Positions 51,863 to 60,930 of a DNA stretch of 64,000 bases are shown piece by piece; position 1 is the stretch's first letter; every line of letters starts with the position of its first letter. The translations under genes were made by a program, and so were the position numbers. Source of the stretch: Muricomes sp049840515 (GTDB taxonomy: Bacteria > Bacillota > Clostridia > Lachnospirales > Lachnospiraceae); assembly GCA_049840515.1 (NCBI GenBank), contig JASGKW010000009.1, forward strand, positions 496,001-560,000, in the 5' to 3' direction. The notes under the pieces are model-generated. The model made no database searches and was not told the origin of the DNA. It saw only the letters and a program-made list of their open reading frames with translations.

Positions 51863-51892
51863 TCCGAGACCCTTGCAGTTTCGGATTTTTTT
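51863..51892 (+). terminator. Putative attenuator terminator
   Basis: TCCGAGAC pairs with GTTTCGGA (one G-T) around the loop CCTTGCA, followed by seven Ts (51886-51892). It lies 20 bases after the leader peptide stop. The upstream segment ACATC (51835-51839) can pair with GATGT (51859-51863), giving a possible competing fold at the foot of the stem. Confidence 0.65.
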
Positions 51893-51912
51893 ATTATGAG
51901 GAAGGTGATTAT

Positions 51913-52068
51913 ATGGAGGATAAATTATCCGATGATACTGAGAAGAATTATCTGGATATTATAAGACGGATGGTTGGGGAAATAAAGTATGGTACTATTT
52001 CAATAATCGTACAGGATGGAAAAGTAGTGCAGATTGAACAGAACAAAAAAATAAGGATAAAAAACTGA
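51913..52068 (+). CDS. yezD: YezD-like (DUF2292) small protein
   Basis: A 51-residue protein with the family pattern IKYGTISIIVQDGKVVQIEQNKKIR. DUF2292 proteins are known neighbours of sulfate and sulfonate assimilation genes in Firmicutes, with unknown biochemical role. The start follows GAAGGTGAT. The position just after the attenuator and before sulfonate transport genes supports the call. Confidence 0.75.
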   Translation: MEDKLSDDTEKNYLDIIRRMVGEIKYGTISIIVQDGKVVQIEQNKKIRIKN

Positions 52069-52069
52069 C

Positions 52070-52124
52070 TGGACAACCGGAGGTTTTGCTGTTAATAAAG
52101 CAAATCTTAAGTTGTCCATTTTTA
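52070..52124 (+). terminator. Terminator between yezD and the transporter genes
   Basis: TGGACAAC pairs with GTTGTCCA, with an inner TTTGCT/AGCAAA stem, followed by five Ts. It may reduce, not block, transcription into the transport genes, as no strong promoter is evident before 52203. Confidence 0.6.
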
Positions 52125-52202
52125 ATTTATCCTTTTCTTATGAACAAAGCATTTTCAGACGGGCAGGGATTGGGGGATAACAAGAAAGGGGAGCTGAAGT
52201 AA

Positions 52203-52991
52203 ATGAAGAAAAAAGTGAATGGGGTCGGAATGACAGAGTATATCATTAGGGCAGGAGTAATAGTGATAATTTTGGGCGTCTGGTTTTGGGTCACATCACA
52301 TAAGACTGTGTCGCAGGTGTTACTTCCGTCTCCCGAAAGTGTCTGGGACAGTTTTCGGTCGATAGCTAAAGATGGATATAAGGGCTCTACGCTGGCACAG
52401 CATCTTGCAGTAAGTATGGGGCGCCTGGTTAAAGCATATCTGTTTGTAATTATTACCGCGGTACCATTGGGGCTTATAAGTGGTTATAACTCAAAGATAC
52501 GTGCGCTGATAGAACCAATTATTGAATTTTACCGCCCATTACCGCCACTGGCATATTATACGCTGCTGGTGCTTTGGATGGGAATCGGAGATGCGTCAAA
52601 AATAATGCTGCTTTTTTTGGCCGGATTTTCTCCAGTGTATATTGCCTGTGTGTCAGGAGTAAAAAGGGTAAGAGAGGATTATTTATTAGGGGCAAGGACG
52701 CTTGGTGCGGGAAGCAGACAAATTTTTCTCTATGTGATATTTCCGGCAGTACTTCCCGACATTTTTACAGGATTGCGCACTGCTGTGGGTGTAGAGTACA
52801 CAACACTTGTTGCCGCCGAAATGGTAGCAGCAATCAGTGGTATCGGCTGGATGGTTTTAGATGCAAGCAATTATATGAGAAGTGATATCATGTTTTTCGG
52901 AATTATTCTGATGGGAATTACTGGGATTCTCCTGGATCAGTTTGTAAGGCTGGCGGAGAAAAAGATAATTCATTGGAAAGGAAAGGTTTAA
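52203..52991 (+). CDS. Sulfonate-type ABC permease (SsuC/TauC-like), system 1
   Basis: A 262-residue permease with about six helices. The SsuC-type segments are LLPSPESVWDSF, LLLFLAGFSPVYIACVSGVK and the coupling EAA loop LGARTLGAGSRQIFLYVIFPAVLPDI in pieces. It forms one importer with the binding protein and ATPase that follow. An AAAGGGGAG site lies before the ATG. Confidence 0.9.
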   Translation: MKKKVNGVGMTEYIIRAGVIVIILGVWFWVTSHKTVSQVLLPSPESVWDSFRSIAKDGYKGSTLAQHLAVSMGRLVKAYLFVIITAVPLGLISGYNSKIRALIEPIIEFYRPLPPLAYYTLLVLWMGIGDASKIMLLFLAGFSPVYIACVSGVKRVREDYLLGARTLGAGSRQIFLYVIFPAVLPDIFTGLRTAVGVEYTTLVAAEMVAAISGIGWMVLDASNYMRSDIMFFGIILMGITGILLDQFVRLAEKKIIHWKGKV

Positions 52992-53009
52992 ATTAGGAGG
53001 GTGTGTGAA

Positions 53010-54080
53010 ATGAAAAAAAGAGTATTAACCAAGGTAACAGTTATGATATTGGCAGCATTTGCGGTCATAGGCTCGTTTGGCTGTGCCTCTTCTCAGAAGA
53101 AGCCTGCCGACAGTAAAGAACAAAGTGAGGAACAAGGTACAACTCAGACGGAAGGAAAAAAGAAAGTAATTAATATAGGAACGATGAATTTGGTAAATGG
53201 GGACTTGATTGCACGGCAGGAAAAGTATTACGAACAAAGGCTGGACGGGGTTGAAGTGAATATCGTCAATTTTGACTCGGGAAAAGATGTGAATACGGCT
53301 TTGGCTGCCGGGAGTATTGATATTTCCCAGCTTGGAAGTAATCCGACGGCTCTGGGAATTTCCAGTGGTCAGGAATACGAGGTTATTGCAATCGGGGACA
53401 TAATTGGTTCCGCAGAATCTCTTGTTGTAAAAAACTCTTCTGGTATCAGCAGTGAGAAAGACTTAAAGGGAAAAACTATTGCAACTCCATTTGCATCTAC
53501 CGCACATTACAGTTTGCTTAATATACTAAAATTGGCGGGAATTTCTGAAGATGAAGTGACCCTGCTGGATATGCAGCCGGATGATATTTATGCTGCATGG
53601 CAGCGCGGAGATATTGATGCCGCATATATCTGGTATCCCGTACTTGACAAATTGCTTGAAGACGGCAGCCTTCTTACCGGAAGTGATAAGCTGGCAGAGC
53701 AGGGCATTTTTACAGCGGATCTTGTTGTCGCAAGAACTGCTTATTCAGAGGGAAATCCAGAGATTGTTACACAGTTTGTGGCGGCATTAAAAGATGCAAA
53801 TAGATTGATTCAGGAGGATGAGGGAAAAGCGGCTCAGGATGTGTCCGAGATACTAGAAATCAGCAAAGAGGATGCATCTAAGCAGTTAAAGGGTTTTCAG
53901 TATATTTTGGCAGAGGACCAGTTAAAAGAAGAATACCTGGGAGGTAATATTGCAAAGGTTTTGAAAAATACAGCGGACTTTCTTGCAGAGCAGCAGAGTA
54001 TTACAGAAGCTCCTGAGCTTACCGAGTTTCAGAAGCATATTAATACTAAGTTTTTAAAAGATGCTGTAGAAAATGACTGA
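53010..54080 (+). CDS. Sulfonate-type ABC substrate-binding lipoprotein (SsuA/TauA-like), system 1
   Basis: A 356-residue lipoprotein. The signal peptide ends VIGSFGC-ASS, with Cys as the lipidated residue. The mature part fits the NMT1/SsuA fold: INIGTMNLVNGDLIARQ, AAGSIDISQLGSNPTALG, and DIDAAYIWYPVLDKLL. The start at ATG 53010 with AGGAGGG is preferred over the GTG at 53001. The ligand is inferred from context as taurine or another sulfonate. Confidence 0.88.
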   Translation: MKKRVLTKVTVMILAAFAVIGSFGCASSQKKPADSKEQSEEQGTTQTEGKKKVINIGTMNLVNGDLIARQEKYYEQRLDGVEVNIVNFDSGKDVNTALAAGSIDISQLGSNPTALGISSGQEYEVIAIGDIIGSAESLVVKNSSGISSEKDLKGKTIATPFASTAHYSLLNILKLAGISEDEVTLLDMQPDDIYAAWQRGDIDAAYIWYPVLDKLLEDGSLLTGSDKLAEQGIFTADLVVARTAYSEGNPEIVTQFVAALKDANRLIQEDEGKAAQDVSEILEISKEDASKQLKGFQYILAEDQLKEEYLGGNIAKVLKNTADFLAEQQSITEAPELTEFQKHINTKFLKDAVEND

Positions 54081-54095
54081 TGTCTGGAGGAGGAT

Positions 54096-54980
54096 ATGGG
54101 AAGAGACAAAGCAGACTGGAAAGTACAGTGGTATGAATCATTTAATGAATTGGTAAGTGTTAGCGGGGTGAATTTTGATGGTAAGGGACTGGAAAACACA
54201 GAGATGGATAATCCCCTGATTCAGGCGGAAGAGGTGAATTTGAGTTATAACGTTGTAAATGGAAATGTACAGGCGCTTGAAAATGTCAGTTTTAATATAT
54301 ATAGAGGAGAGTTCATCTGTGTTCTTGGTCCCAGTGGATGTGGAAAATCGACTCTTTTAAAAATTTTGGCGGGATTTATCCCACCAAGCAGTGGAGATAT
54401 TCTGCTCGAGGGGAAAAAGATTAAAGGAATTGACTGGAACCGCGGTGTCGTTTTTCAGAATCCTCCGTTGTATGAGTGGTTATCGGTCAGAAATAACATT
54501 AGTTTTGGACCTAAAATGAGAAAGATTCCTAAAAGAGACTATCGGGAGGAGACAAATAAGTTTCTTGAAAAGATGGGACTTGAAGAGTTTGCAGACAAGA
54601 AAATATATGAACTGTCAGGGGGAATGAAGCAGCGTGTTTCTATAGCAAGAGCGCTGATTAATAACCCGGAAATTCTTCTTATGGATGAACCATTTGGGGC
54701 GCTGGATGCCTTTACACGTGAAAATATGCAGACTTTGATTCGGAAAATCTGGTGGGAAAGCGGAAAAACTATCTTTTTTATTACACACGATGTAGAGGAA
54801 GCACTTCTGCTGGGGTCACGTATACTTGTGCTGAGCAGGAATCCAGGCAGAGTTATAGATGATGTGGCAGTTCGGTTTTCCAGACAGATTGTAGAGGAAA
54901 GTGCAAAAAATGTACAGTTTACCGAGGATTTTTACAAATATAGAGAGAAACTTTTGAAATTGATTTATGAGCAGAATTAA
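54096..54980 (+). CDS. Sulfonate-type ABC ATPase (SsuB/TauB-like), system 1
   Basis: A 294-residue ATPase with Walker A GPSGCGKST, Q-loop VVFQNPPLYEW, signature LSGGMKQRVSIARAL and Walker B ILLMDEPFGALD. It has an N-terminal extension of about 45 residues before the ABC core (QAEEVNLSYN), longer than usual. It closes the first transporter set. Confidence 0.92.
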   Translation: MGRDKADWKVQWYESFNELVSVSGVNFDGKGLENTEMDNPLIQAEEVNLSYNVVNGNVQALENVSFNIYRGEFICVLGPSGCGKSTLLKILAGFIPPSSGDILLEGKKIKGIDWNRGVVFQNPPLYEWLSVRNNISFGPKMRKIPKRDYREETNKFLEKMGLEEFADKKIYELSGGMKQRVSIARALINNPEILLMDEPFGALDAFTRENMQTLIRKIWWESGKTIFFITHDVEEALLLGSRILVLSRNPGRVIDDVAVRFSRQIVEESAKNVQFTEDFYKYREKLLKLIYEQN

Positions 54981-54996
54981 ATAATGGAGGAATTAA

Positions 54997-56031
54997 ATGA
55001 AAAAGGAAAATAAAAAACAAATTAACATTAAAAAACGAATACTATCTTTAAGTTTGATGATTGGTTTGCTCGCGGTGTTGGTTACCGGATGTAGCTCTAA
55101 TACTGACAGTGATAATACGGAGAGGGCTGAGAGTTCCGGCAAGAAGGCTACATTACGCATTGCAGCACAGCCATACCCACTGTATTCCTCTATATGGGTT
55201 GCTTACGAACTGGGATATTTGGAAGACGAACTTAAAGCTGTTGGAGCAGATTTTACATGGAATGAATTCCAGTCGGGACCGCTGGTCAATGAAGCTATAG
55301 CAGCGGGAGAGGCGGATTTGGGATATATGGCAGATTTGCCGGCTGTTATCGCAAAGTCTACAGGTCAGGAGATTGAAATTATATCAAATGTGGCATATGG
55401 AGAGAAAGGATTGGCGGTATTAGTTGCACCAGATTCAGATATTACTTCTGTTGCCGATTTGAAAGGAAAAAAAGTAGCCTATGCCACCGGATCCTATGCA
55501 CAGCATCTGTTGGCGCTGCTGCTTGACGGGGAAAATATGACACTGGATGATGTAGAATCAATCAATCTTGGCGCAGGAGATCAGCCAGGAGCACTGGCAG
55601 CTGGTGAAGTAGATGCAATTGTGATTTGGGAACAATACATATCTAAATTGACATCTGAAGGAGCAGCAAAGGTTTTGGCAGATGGTACAGGAGTGAAGAA
55701 AGGAAATATGGTAACTTACACAGTAACTTCTTTTGCAGAAAAGCATCCGGAAACTATTAAGGCATATATTAAAGCATTGAACAGGGCAGATGAATATATA
55801 AAAGCCAATCCAAAAGAAGCGGCGGAGGCAATTGCAGATGATTTTGGAATAAGTGCTGATTTGATGGAAACCATTTTGGGCAATTTTACATTTACAACGG
55901 AACTGACACAGGATGATATTGATGAAATTACCAAAGTAAAGGATTTTTCACTGGATGCGGGAATTATTTCATCAGATGTAGATATAGATAGCTTTATTAA
56001 TACCGAATATCTGGACGCGGCGAAAAAATAA
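54997..56031 (+). CDS. Sulfonate-type ABC substrate-binding lipoprotein, system 2
   Basis: A 344-residue lipoprotein; the signal ends LLAVLVTGC-SSN. The SsuA fold shows in LRIAAQPYPLYSSIWVAYELG, AIAAGEADLGYMADLPAVIA and GEVDAIVIWEQY. It differs clearly from the first binding protein, so ligand range probably differs. It is followed by its own permease and ATPase. Confidence 0.9.
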   Translation: MKKENKKQINIKKRILSLSLMIGLLAVLVTGCSSNTDSDNTERAESSGKKATLRIAAQPYPLYSSIWVAYELGYLEDELKAVGADFTWNEFQSGPLVNEAIAAGEADLGYMADLPAVIAKSTGQEIEIISNVAYGEKGLAVLVAPDSDITSVADLKGKKVAYATGSYAQHLLALLLDGENMTLDDVESINLGAGDQPGALAAGEVDAIVIWEQYISKLTSEGAAKVLADGTGVKKGNMVTYTVTSFAEKHPETIKAYIKALNRADEYIKANPKEAAEAIADDFGISADLMETILGNFTFTTELTQDDIDEITKVKDFSLDAGIISSDVDIDSFINTEYLDAAKK

Positions 56032-56042
56032 GAGGAAAGACA

Positions 56043-56804
56043 ATGAAAAATGTAAAAAAAGGTATTGGATATTGGGCCCTTTATCTTGCAATTCCTGTTT
56101 TGCTTGTAATTATTTGGGAACTGGCAGATTTGAAAGGTATGATAAAGCCATATACGATGCCATCTCCAAAGGGAATCATTACTGTTATTATTGAATACTT
56201 GAAAAATGGGATGCTGATAGAAAGCTTTTGGGTGAGTTTTGTACGGGTTCTCGAAGGTTTTCTCCTGGCATTGATAGCTGCGTTTCTTTTAGGCATGGGA
56301 GCCTCTCTTTTCCCCAAAGTAGAAACAGCGACAGATTTTGTGATACAGATTCTACGGCCGATACCACCAATTGCGTGGATTCCCCTTGCAATACTATGGT
56401 TTGGAATTGGAGAAATATCGAAGATTTACATCATATTTTTAGGGTCTTTTTTCCCAATATTTGTAAACATCCTGGATGGGGTGAAAAGTATTGACGCCAA
56501 ATATTACGAACTGGCAGAGGTTTACGAAACACCTAAAATAAAAATTATACAACGGATTATTGTACCTGGTGCAATGCCTGCGATTATGACTGGTTTTCGG
56601 CTGGGGCTGGGAAATGCATGGGTCTGTGTGGTAGCAGCCGAAATGATTGGAGCAACTAAAGGTGTAGGTTATATGCTTTCTAATGGGCGCAGCCTGTCAA
56701 GACCGGAAATTGTTGTATTGGGGATGTTGATTGTTGGAATTGTCGGAAAGCTCATGGATGATTTCCTGCGCTATATTCGCAGAAAAGTTATTACATGGAT
56801 GTGA
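56043..56804 (+). CDS. Sulfonate-type ABC permease, system 2
   Basis: A 253-residue permease with PSPKGIITVIIEYLKNG, RPIPPIAWIPLAILWFGIGE and the EAA loop region YELAEVYETPKIKIIQRIIV with VPGAMPAIMTGFRLG after it. It is 11 bases after the binding protein gene. Confidence 0.92.
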   Translation: MKNVKKGIGYWALYLAIPVLLVIIWELADLKGMIKPYTMPSPKGIITVIIEYLKNGMLIESFWVSFVRVLEGFLLALIAAFLLGMGASLFPKVETATDFVIQILRPIPPIAWIPLAILWFGIGEISKIYIIFLGSFFPIFVNILDGVKSIDAKYYELAEVYETPKIKIIQRIIVPGAMPAIMTGFRLGLGNAWVCVVAAEMIGATKGVGYMLSNGRSLSRPEIVVLGMLIVGIVGKLMDDFLRYIRRKVITWM

Positions 56805-56821
56805 AAAAGGGGGAAAGATAT

Positions 56822-57589
56822 ATGTCGGATATAGTAGAGATTCAACATTTGAAAAAAGAATTCCCATCAAAGGATGGAAATGTAGTGGCGCTTTCTGATA
56901 TCAACCTTCAGGTTCCCGAAGGGAGATTTGTGTCAATTATCGGTGGAAGTGGATGTGGCAAAAGTACATTACTCCGCATCATAGGAGGCCTGGAAAGAGA
57001 TTATGAGGGGAGTGTGCTGGTAGATGGCAAGCCGGTAAAAGGTGCATCCAGAGAAAAAGGTTTTGTGTTTCAGGATCACCGTCTTCTGCCATGGTTCAGC
57101 GTAAAAGAGAATGTCCGTTTCAGCCTTTCGGCCGAAAAGAAAAAGGATGATGCGTGGATTGAAAAATATATTGAACTGGTTGGGCTGAAGGACTTTAAAA
57201 ATGCGCTTCCCCGGGACTTCTCGGGAGGAATGGCACAGCGTGTATCCATTGCCAGAGCGCTTGCCAATCAGCCGAGAATTCTTTTGTTAGATGAGCCCTT
57301 TGGTGCCCTGGATGCCATAACCAGGATTAATCTGCAGGAGCAGCTTTTGGAGATATGGAAAGAGGAGCCTGTCACTATGATTCTGGTAACTCATGATATT
57401 GAAGAGGCCATTTATCTGGGAAATGAAGTTGTAGTTATGACGCCCCGGCCGGGAAGGATTAAGAAAATAAAGAGGATTGAACTGGGAGAGCCAAGAAAGC
57501 GTACCGGTTCACGTTTTTCTGAGATAAAAGATGAAATTTATAAAGAATTTTTTCACGAAGAAGAGATGCCATTTACTTACACTATATAG
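56822..57589 (+). CDS. Sulfonate-type ABC ATPase, system 2
   Basis: A 255-residue ATPase starting at ATG 56822 after AAGGGGGAAAG. Walker A is GGSGCGKST, the Q-loop VFQDHRLLPW, the signature FSGGMAQRVSIARAL and Walker B ILLLDEPFGALD. An earlier ATG at 56795 overlaps the permease and lacks a site. Confidence 0.92.
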   Translation: MSDIVEIQHLKKEFPSKDGNVVALSDINLQVPEGRFVSIIGGSGCGKSTLLRIIGGLERDYEGSVLVDGKPVKGASREKGFVFQDHRLLPWFSVKENVRFSLSAEKKKDDAWIEKYIELVGLKDFKNALPRDFSGGMAQRVSIARALANQPRILLLDEPFGALDAITRINLQEQLLEIWKEEPVTMILVTHDIEEAIYLGNEVVVMTPRPGRIKKIKRIELGEPRKRTGSRFSEIKDEIYKEFFHEEEMPFTYTI

Positions 57590-57601
57590 GAGGAAGAAAA
57601 A

Positions 57602-60082
57602 ATGGAAGTAAAAGTATTATCTCCCCAGGAGGAGAGAATTGAGAATGAAAACAAAGGAAAGATAGTATCTTTTGGCCGTTATAACCGGGCGGCGGATATT
57701 TTGGAGACAGTCAAGGAGCAAAAACCGAAGGTTGATATTGAGAGAGGATTGTATTTTACACAGTCATTCAAAAAAACGGAGGGGGAACCTTTGATTTTGC
57801 GCTGGGCCAAGGCACTCTATCATTATGCTCAAAATGCTGCGGTGTATATTGATGACAATCAACTTCTTGTGGGGCGCAGCGGAAAACCTGGACGTTATGG
57901 CATTCTGTATCCGGAGCTGGATGGAAATACCTTGAGAGAGGCAATTGAAAAGCTGCCAGAAAGGGAAACTTCACCTTTCGATATTCTGCCGGAGGATGCT
58001 GAGATTATCAAAGAAAAGATAGCGCCATACTGGGAAGGAAAGACTTTCCACGAAGATTTGGCAAAGTCATTGTCAAAGGAGACCGCAAAGCTTACTTATA
58101 ATTCAGATGTATCACTGACTTCAAGATATATTGTCAATGAAACAGCTTCTTTTCGTTCCTCCCTTCAATGGGTACATGATTATGAGATTGTACTTGAGAA
58201 GGGCTTCCTTGGAATAAGAAAAGAAGCGGAAGAAAAACTTTCTGTCCTGGATGAGTACAGCCCTGTTGATAATGGAGAAAAGCGTCCCTTTTTGGAGGCA
58301 ATTATTTTAACTTGTGATGCTATCATATTGTGGGCAAACCGTCACGGAAATCTGGCGGAGCAGCTGGGGGAAAAAGAAACGGATGCGGTGCGCAGGGAAG
58401 AGTTAAAAAGGATTGCAGAGATTTGCCATTATGTTCCGGCAAATCCGGCCAGAAATTTTTACGAAGCAATGCAGGCACAGTGGTTTACACAGATGTTTTC
58501 CAGAATTGAGCAAAAGACAGGAACCGTGATTTCCAACGGAAGAATGGACCAGTATCTGTACCCGTTTTATAAGAGAGATATTGAGGCAGGGATTATCACA
58601 GATGAACAGGTGCAGGAGCTTTTTGAATGCATGTGGGTATCCATGGCACAATTTATTGACCTGTATCTTTCAGACGCGGGCGGAGCATTTAATGAAGGTT
58701 ATGCACACTGGGAGGCAGTGACCATCGGCGGGCAGACAATAGATGGTTACGATGCAGTGAATGAACTGACATATATTTTGTTGAAGTCTAAGAGAGAATT
58801 CCCGCTGAATTATCCGGATCTCGCGGCCAGAATCCATTCAAGAAGTCCGAAAAGATATCTCTATGAAGTGGCGGAAACTATAAAGTCTGGGGAAGGTTTT
58901 CCAAAACTGTTAAATGACGAGGATGTAATTCCACTTCTGCTGTCAAAGGGAGCTACATTTGAGGAGGCAAACGATTACAGTGTATCAGGGTGTGCTGAAT
59001 GCCGTATGCCAAACCGGGATACCTATACCAGCCCCAATGCATATATTAATTTTGCCGCTGCACTGGAGATGGTGATTTATAACGGACGTATGCGCAAATA
59101 TGGTGATGAGGTGCTGGGGCTGGAAACCGGAAAGTTTGAGAATTTTCAAACATTTGAGCAACTTTTGCAGGCCTATCTGAAACAGCAGAATAATTTTATC
59201 AAACATGCTTTTATACAGCAATATCAAATTATACGCCTGCGCGCACAGCATTTTGCAAGCCCCCTTGGCTCCCTGCTCCATAAGCTGTGCAGAGATACAT
59301 ATACGGATCTTCACCAGCCTGAAATAGAGGGCGGTATCGACCTTGGATATTTTGAATATATGGGGTATGCTACGGTGATTGATTCTCTGGCATCTATTAA
59401 AAAAGTTGTATTTGAAGAAAAAAGGATTACATTGAGTGAATTAAAAGAGGCTTTGGAGCACAATTTTGAGGGCTATGAACGAATTCGCCAACTTATGATT
59501 AATGCTCCAAGTTATGGAAATGATGACCCTTACACTGACTGGATTGGAAAGAAGCTGGACAGGGAAGCGCAGAAGTTTACAGGGAAGTATGGAAGTGAAT
59601 TGGGTGTGCATATGGATTTGCGTTTGGTACCTTTTACTTCCCATGTTCCTTTTGGCAAGGTGGTAAGCGCGACACCAAATGGAAGACTGGCTTACACACC
59701 TCTATCTGACGGTTCAAGTGCATCCCAGGGGGCGGACCTGAATGGTCCCACATCCGTGCTGCTTTCAAATTATGCGACAAAAAATTTTAACCATAATGAG
59801 CATGCGGGAAGGCTTTTGAATATCAAGCTGAGTCCGTCCTGCGTAAAGGGGGAAGAGGGAACAGAAAAGTTGGTACAGTTTATTGAAACATGGAGGGATT
59901 TAAAACTTTGGCACGTACAGTTTAATGTGCTTAACAGCGATACACTGCGCAAAGCTCAGGAGCATCCGGAGGATTACCGGAGCCTTCTTGTTAGAATTGC
60001 AGGTTATAGCGCATATTTTACAGAGTTATCCAAGGATATGCAGGATGATATTATCTCCAGAACAGAGCATGAGGCGGTGTGA
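57602..60082 (+). CDS. islA: Isethionate sulfite-lyase (glycyl radical enzyme)
   Basis: This enzyme splits isethionate to acetaldehyde and sulfite. The 826-residue glycyl-radical protein has the radical site RIAGYSAYF with Gly801 and the thiyl site GCAEC with Cys464 and general base Glu466. Other pocket residues are Arg185, Gln189, Trp370, Arg674 and Phe678. As I recall the Bilophila wadsworthia enzyme (R189, Q193, W374, C468, E470, R678, F682, G805), every one matches with a constant offset of four. That separates it from pyruvate formate-lyase, choline TMA-lyase and diol dehydratases. It follows the sulfonate transporters with AGGAGGAAG upstream, and its activase follows. Confidence 0.92.
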   Translation: MEVKVLSPQEERIENENKGKIVSFGRYNRAADILETVKEQKPKVDIERGLYFTQSFKKTEGEPLILRWAKALYHYAQNAAVYIDDNQLLVGRSGKPGRYGILYPELDGNTLREAIEKLPERETSPFDILPEDAEIIKEKIAPYWEGKTFHEDLAKSLSKETAKLTYNSDVSLTSRYIVNETASFRSSLQWVHDYEIVLEKGFLGIRKEAEEKLSVLDEYSPVDNGEKRPFLEAIILTCDAIILWANRHGNLAEQLGEKETDAVRREELKRIAEICHYVPANPARNFYEAMQAQWFTQMFSRIEQKTGTVISNGRMDQYLYPFYKRDIEAGIITDEQVQELFECMWVSMAQFIDLYLSDAGGAFNEGYAHWEAVTIGGQTIDGYDAVNELTYILLKSKREFPLNYPDLAARIHSRSPKRYLYEVAETIKSGEGFPKLLNDEDVIPLLLSKGATFEEANDYSVSGCAECRMPNRDTYTSPNAYINFAAALEMVIYNGRMRKYGDEVLGLETGKFENFQTFEQLLQAYLKQQNNFIKHAFIQQYQIIRLRAQHFASPLGSLLHKLCRDTYTDLHQPEIEGGIDLGYFEYMGYATVIDSLASIKKVVFEEKRITLSELKEALEHNFEGYERIRQLMINAPSYGNDDPYTDWIGKKLDREAQKFTGKYGSELGVHMDLRLVPFTSHVPFGKVVSATPNGRLAYTPLSDGSSASQGADLNGPTSVLLSNYATKNFNHNEHAGRLLNIKLSPSCVKGEEGTEKLVQFIETWRDLKLWHVQFNVLNSDTLRKAQEHPEDYRSLLVRIAGYSAYFTELSKDMQDDIISRTEHEAV

Positions 60083-60930
60083 TTTTGGCAAAAGAGACTT
60101 ATATTTTTAATATACAGCATTATTCTCTTCACGACGGACCGGGAATCAGGACTATTGTATTTTTAAAAGGCTGCCCAATGCGCTGCCGCTGGTGCTGTAA
60201 TCCGGAGTCCCACAGGTATGTAAGGGAAATTTCATATGTGGAAAATAAATGCATTGGGAAAAAAGAGTGTGGAATCTGTGCAGAAATCTGCCCATATGGT
60301 GCAATTACTTTTGGGAAAGAGCAAAAAGCAGTTATTGACAGGAACCGCTGTGAGGATTGTCTGGCATGTGCCAGACAATGTCCCTCATGTGCAATTAAGG
60401 AGGAAGGGAAAAAATATACTGTAGAAGAAGTGATAAAGATTGTAGAGAGGGATGCAGTATTTTATAGCCGTGGAAATGGCGGACTAACGATAAGCGGTGG
60501 AGAGCCGCTGTCGCATTCCGGGTTTCTTATAGAACTTTTAAAGGAGGCAAAAAGACGGAGAATTCACACGGCAATAGAAACTTGCGGTTATGCAGATTAT
60601 GAAGTGCTGGCAGAGACAGCGAGATACCTGGATATGATTTTGTATGACATTAAATCCATGGATGAGCAAAAGCATATGGAATATACAGGATATTCTAATG
60701 ACAAAATTATCAGAAACTTTCAGAGCTTGTGCAGAGACTACCCTAAGCTGCCTAAAAAAGTAAGGACACCAGTAATTCCAGGATTTAATGACAATCCAGA
60801 ACAGATTGAAAATATCAAAAAATTTCTTGCAGATAAACCAAATGTCACCCACGAGCTGCTTCCCTATCACACTTTTGGTAAGGGGAAATATAAAGCTCTT
60901 GGGAGAAAATATGAGATGGAGGATATATAA
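60079..60930 (+). CDS. islB: Glycyl radical enzyme activase for IslA
   Basis: A 283-residue radical SAM enzyme that generates the glycyl radical on its partner. The cluster motif is CPMRCRWC (Cys32, 36, 39), followed by a ferredoxin-like insert with two four-Cys sets (CGICAEICPYG and CEDCLACARQCP) and the SAM-binding GGLTISGGEPL. The start is a GTG at 60079 or TTG at 60085 overlapping the islA stop; AGCATGAGG upstream fits either. It abuts the next gene by TAATG. Confidence 0.92.
   Translation: MILAKETYIFNIQHYSLHDGPGIRTIVFLKGCPMRCRWCCNPESHRYVREISYVENKCIGKKECGICAEICPYGAITFGKEQKAVIDRNRCEDCLACARQCPSCAIKEEGKKYTVEEVIKIVERDAVFYSRGNGGLTISGGEPLSHSGFLIELLKEAKRRRIHTAIETCGYADYEVLAETARYLDMILYDIKSMDEQKHMEYTGYSNDKIIRNFQSLCRDYPKLPKKVRTPVIPGFNDNPEQIENIKKFLADKPNVTHELLPYHTFGKGKYKALGRKYEMEDI

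Noticed and set aside
57602..60082. Pyruvate formate-lyase or choline TMA-lyase for the glycyl radical enzyme
   Set aside because: Pyruvate formate-lyase has two adjacent cysteines and choline lyase a GCVEP site. Here the site is GCAEC with the isethionate-lyase Arg, Gln and Trp set, in a sulfonate operon.
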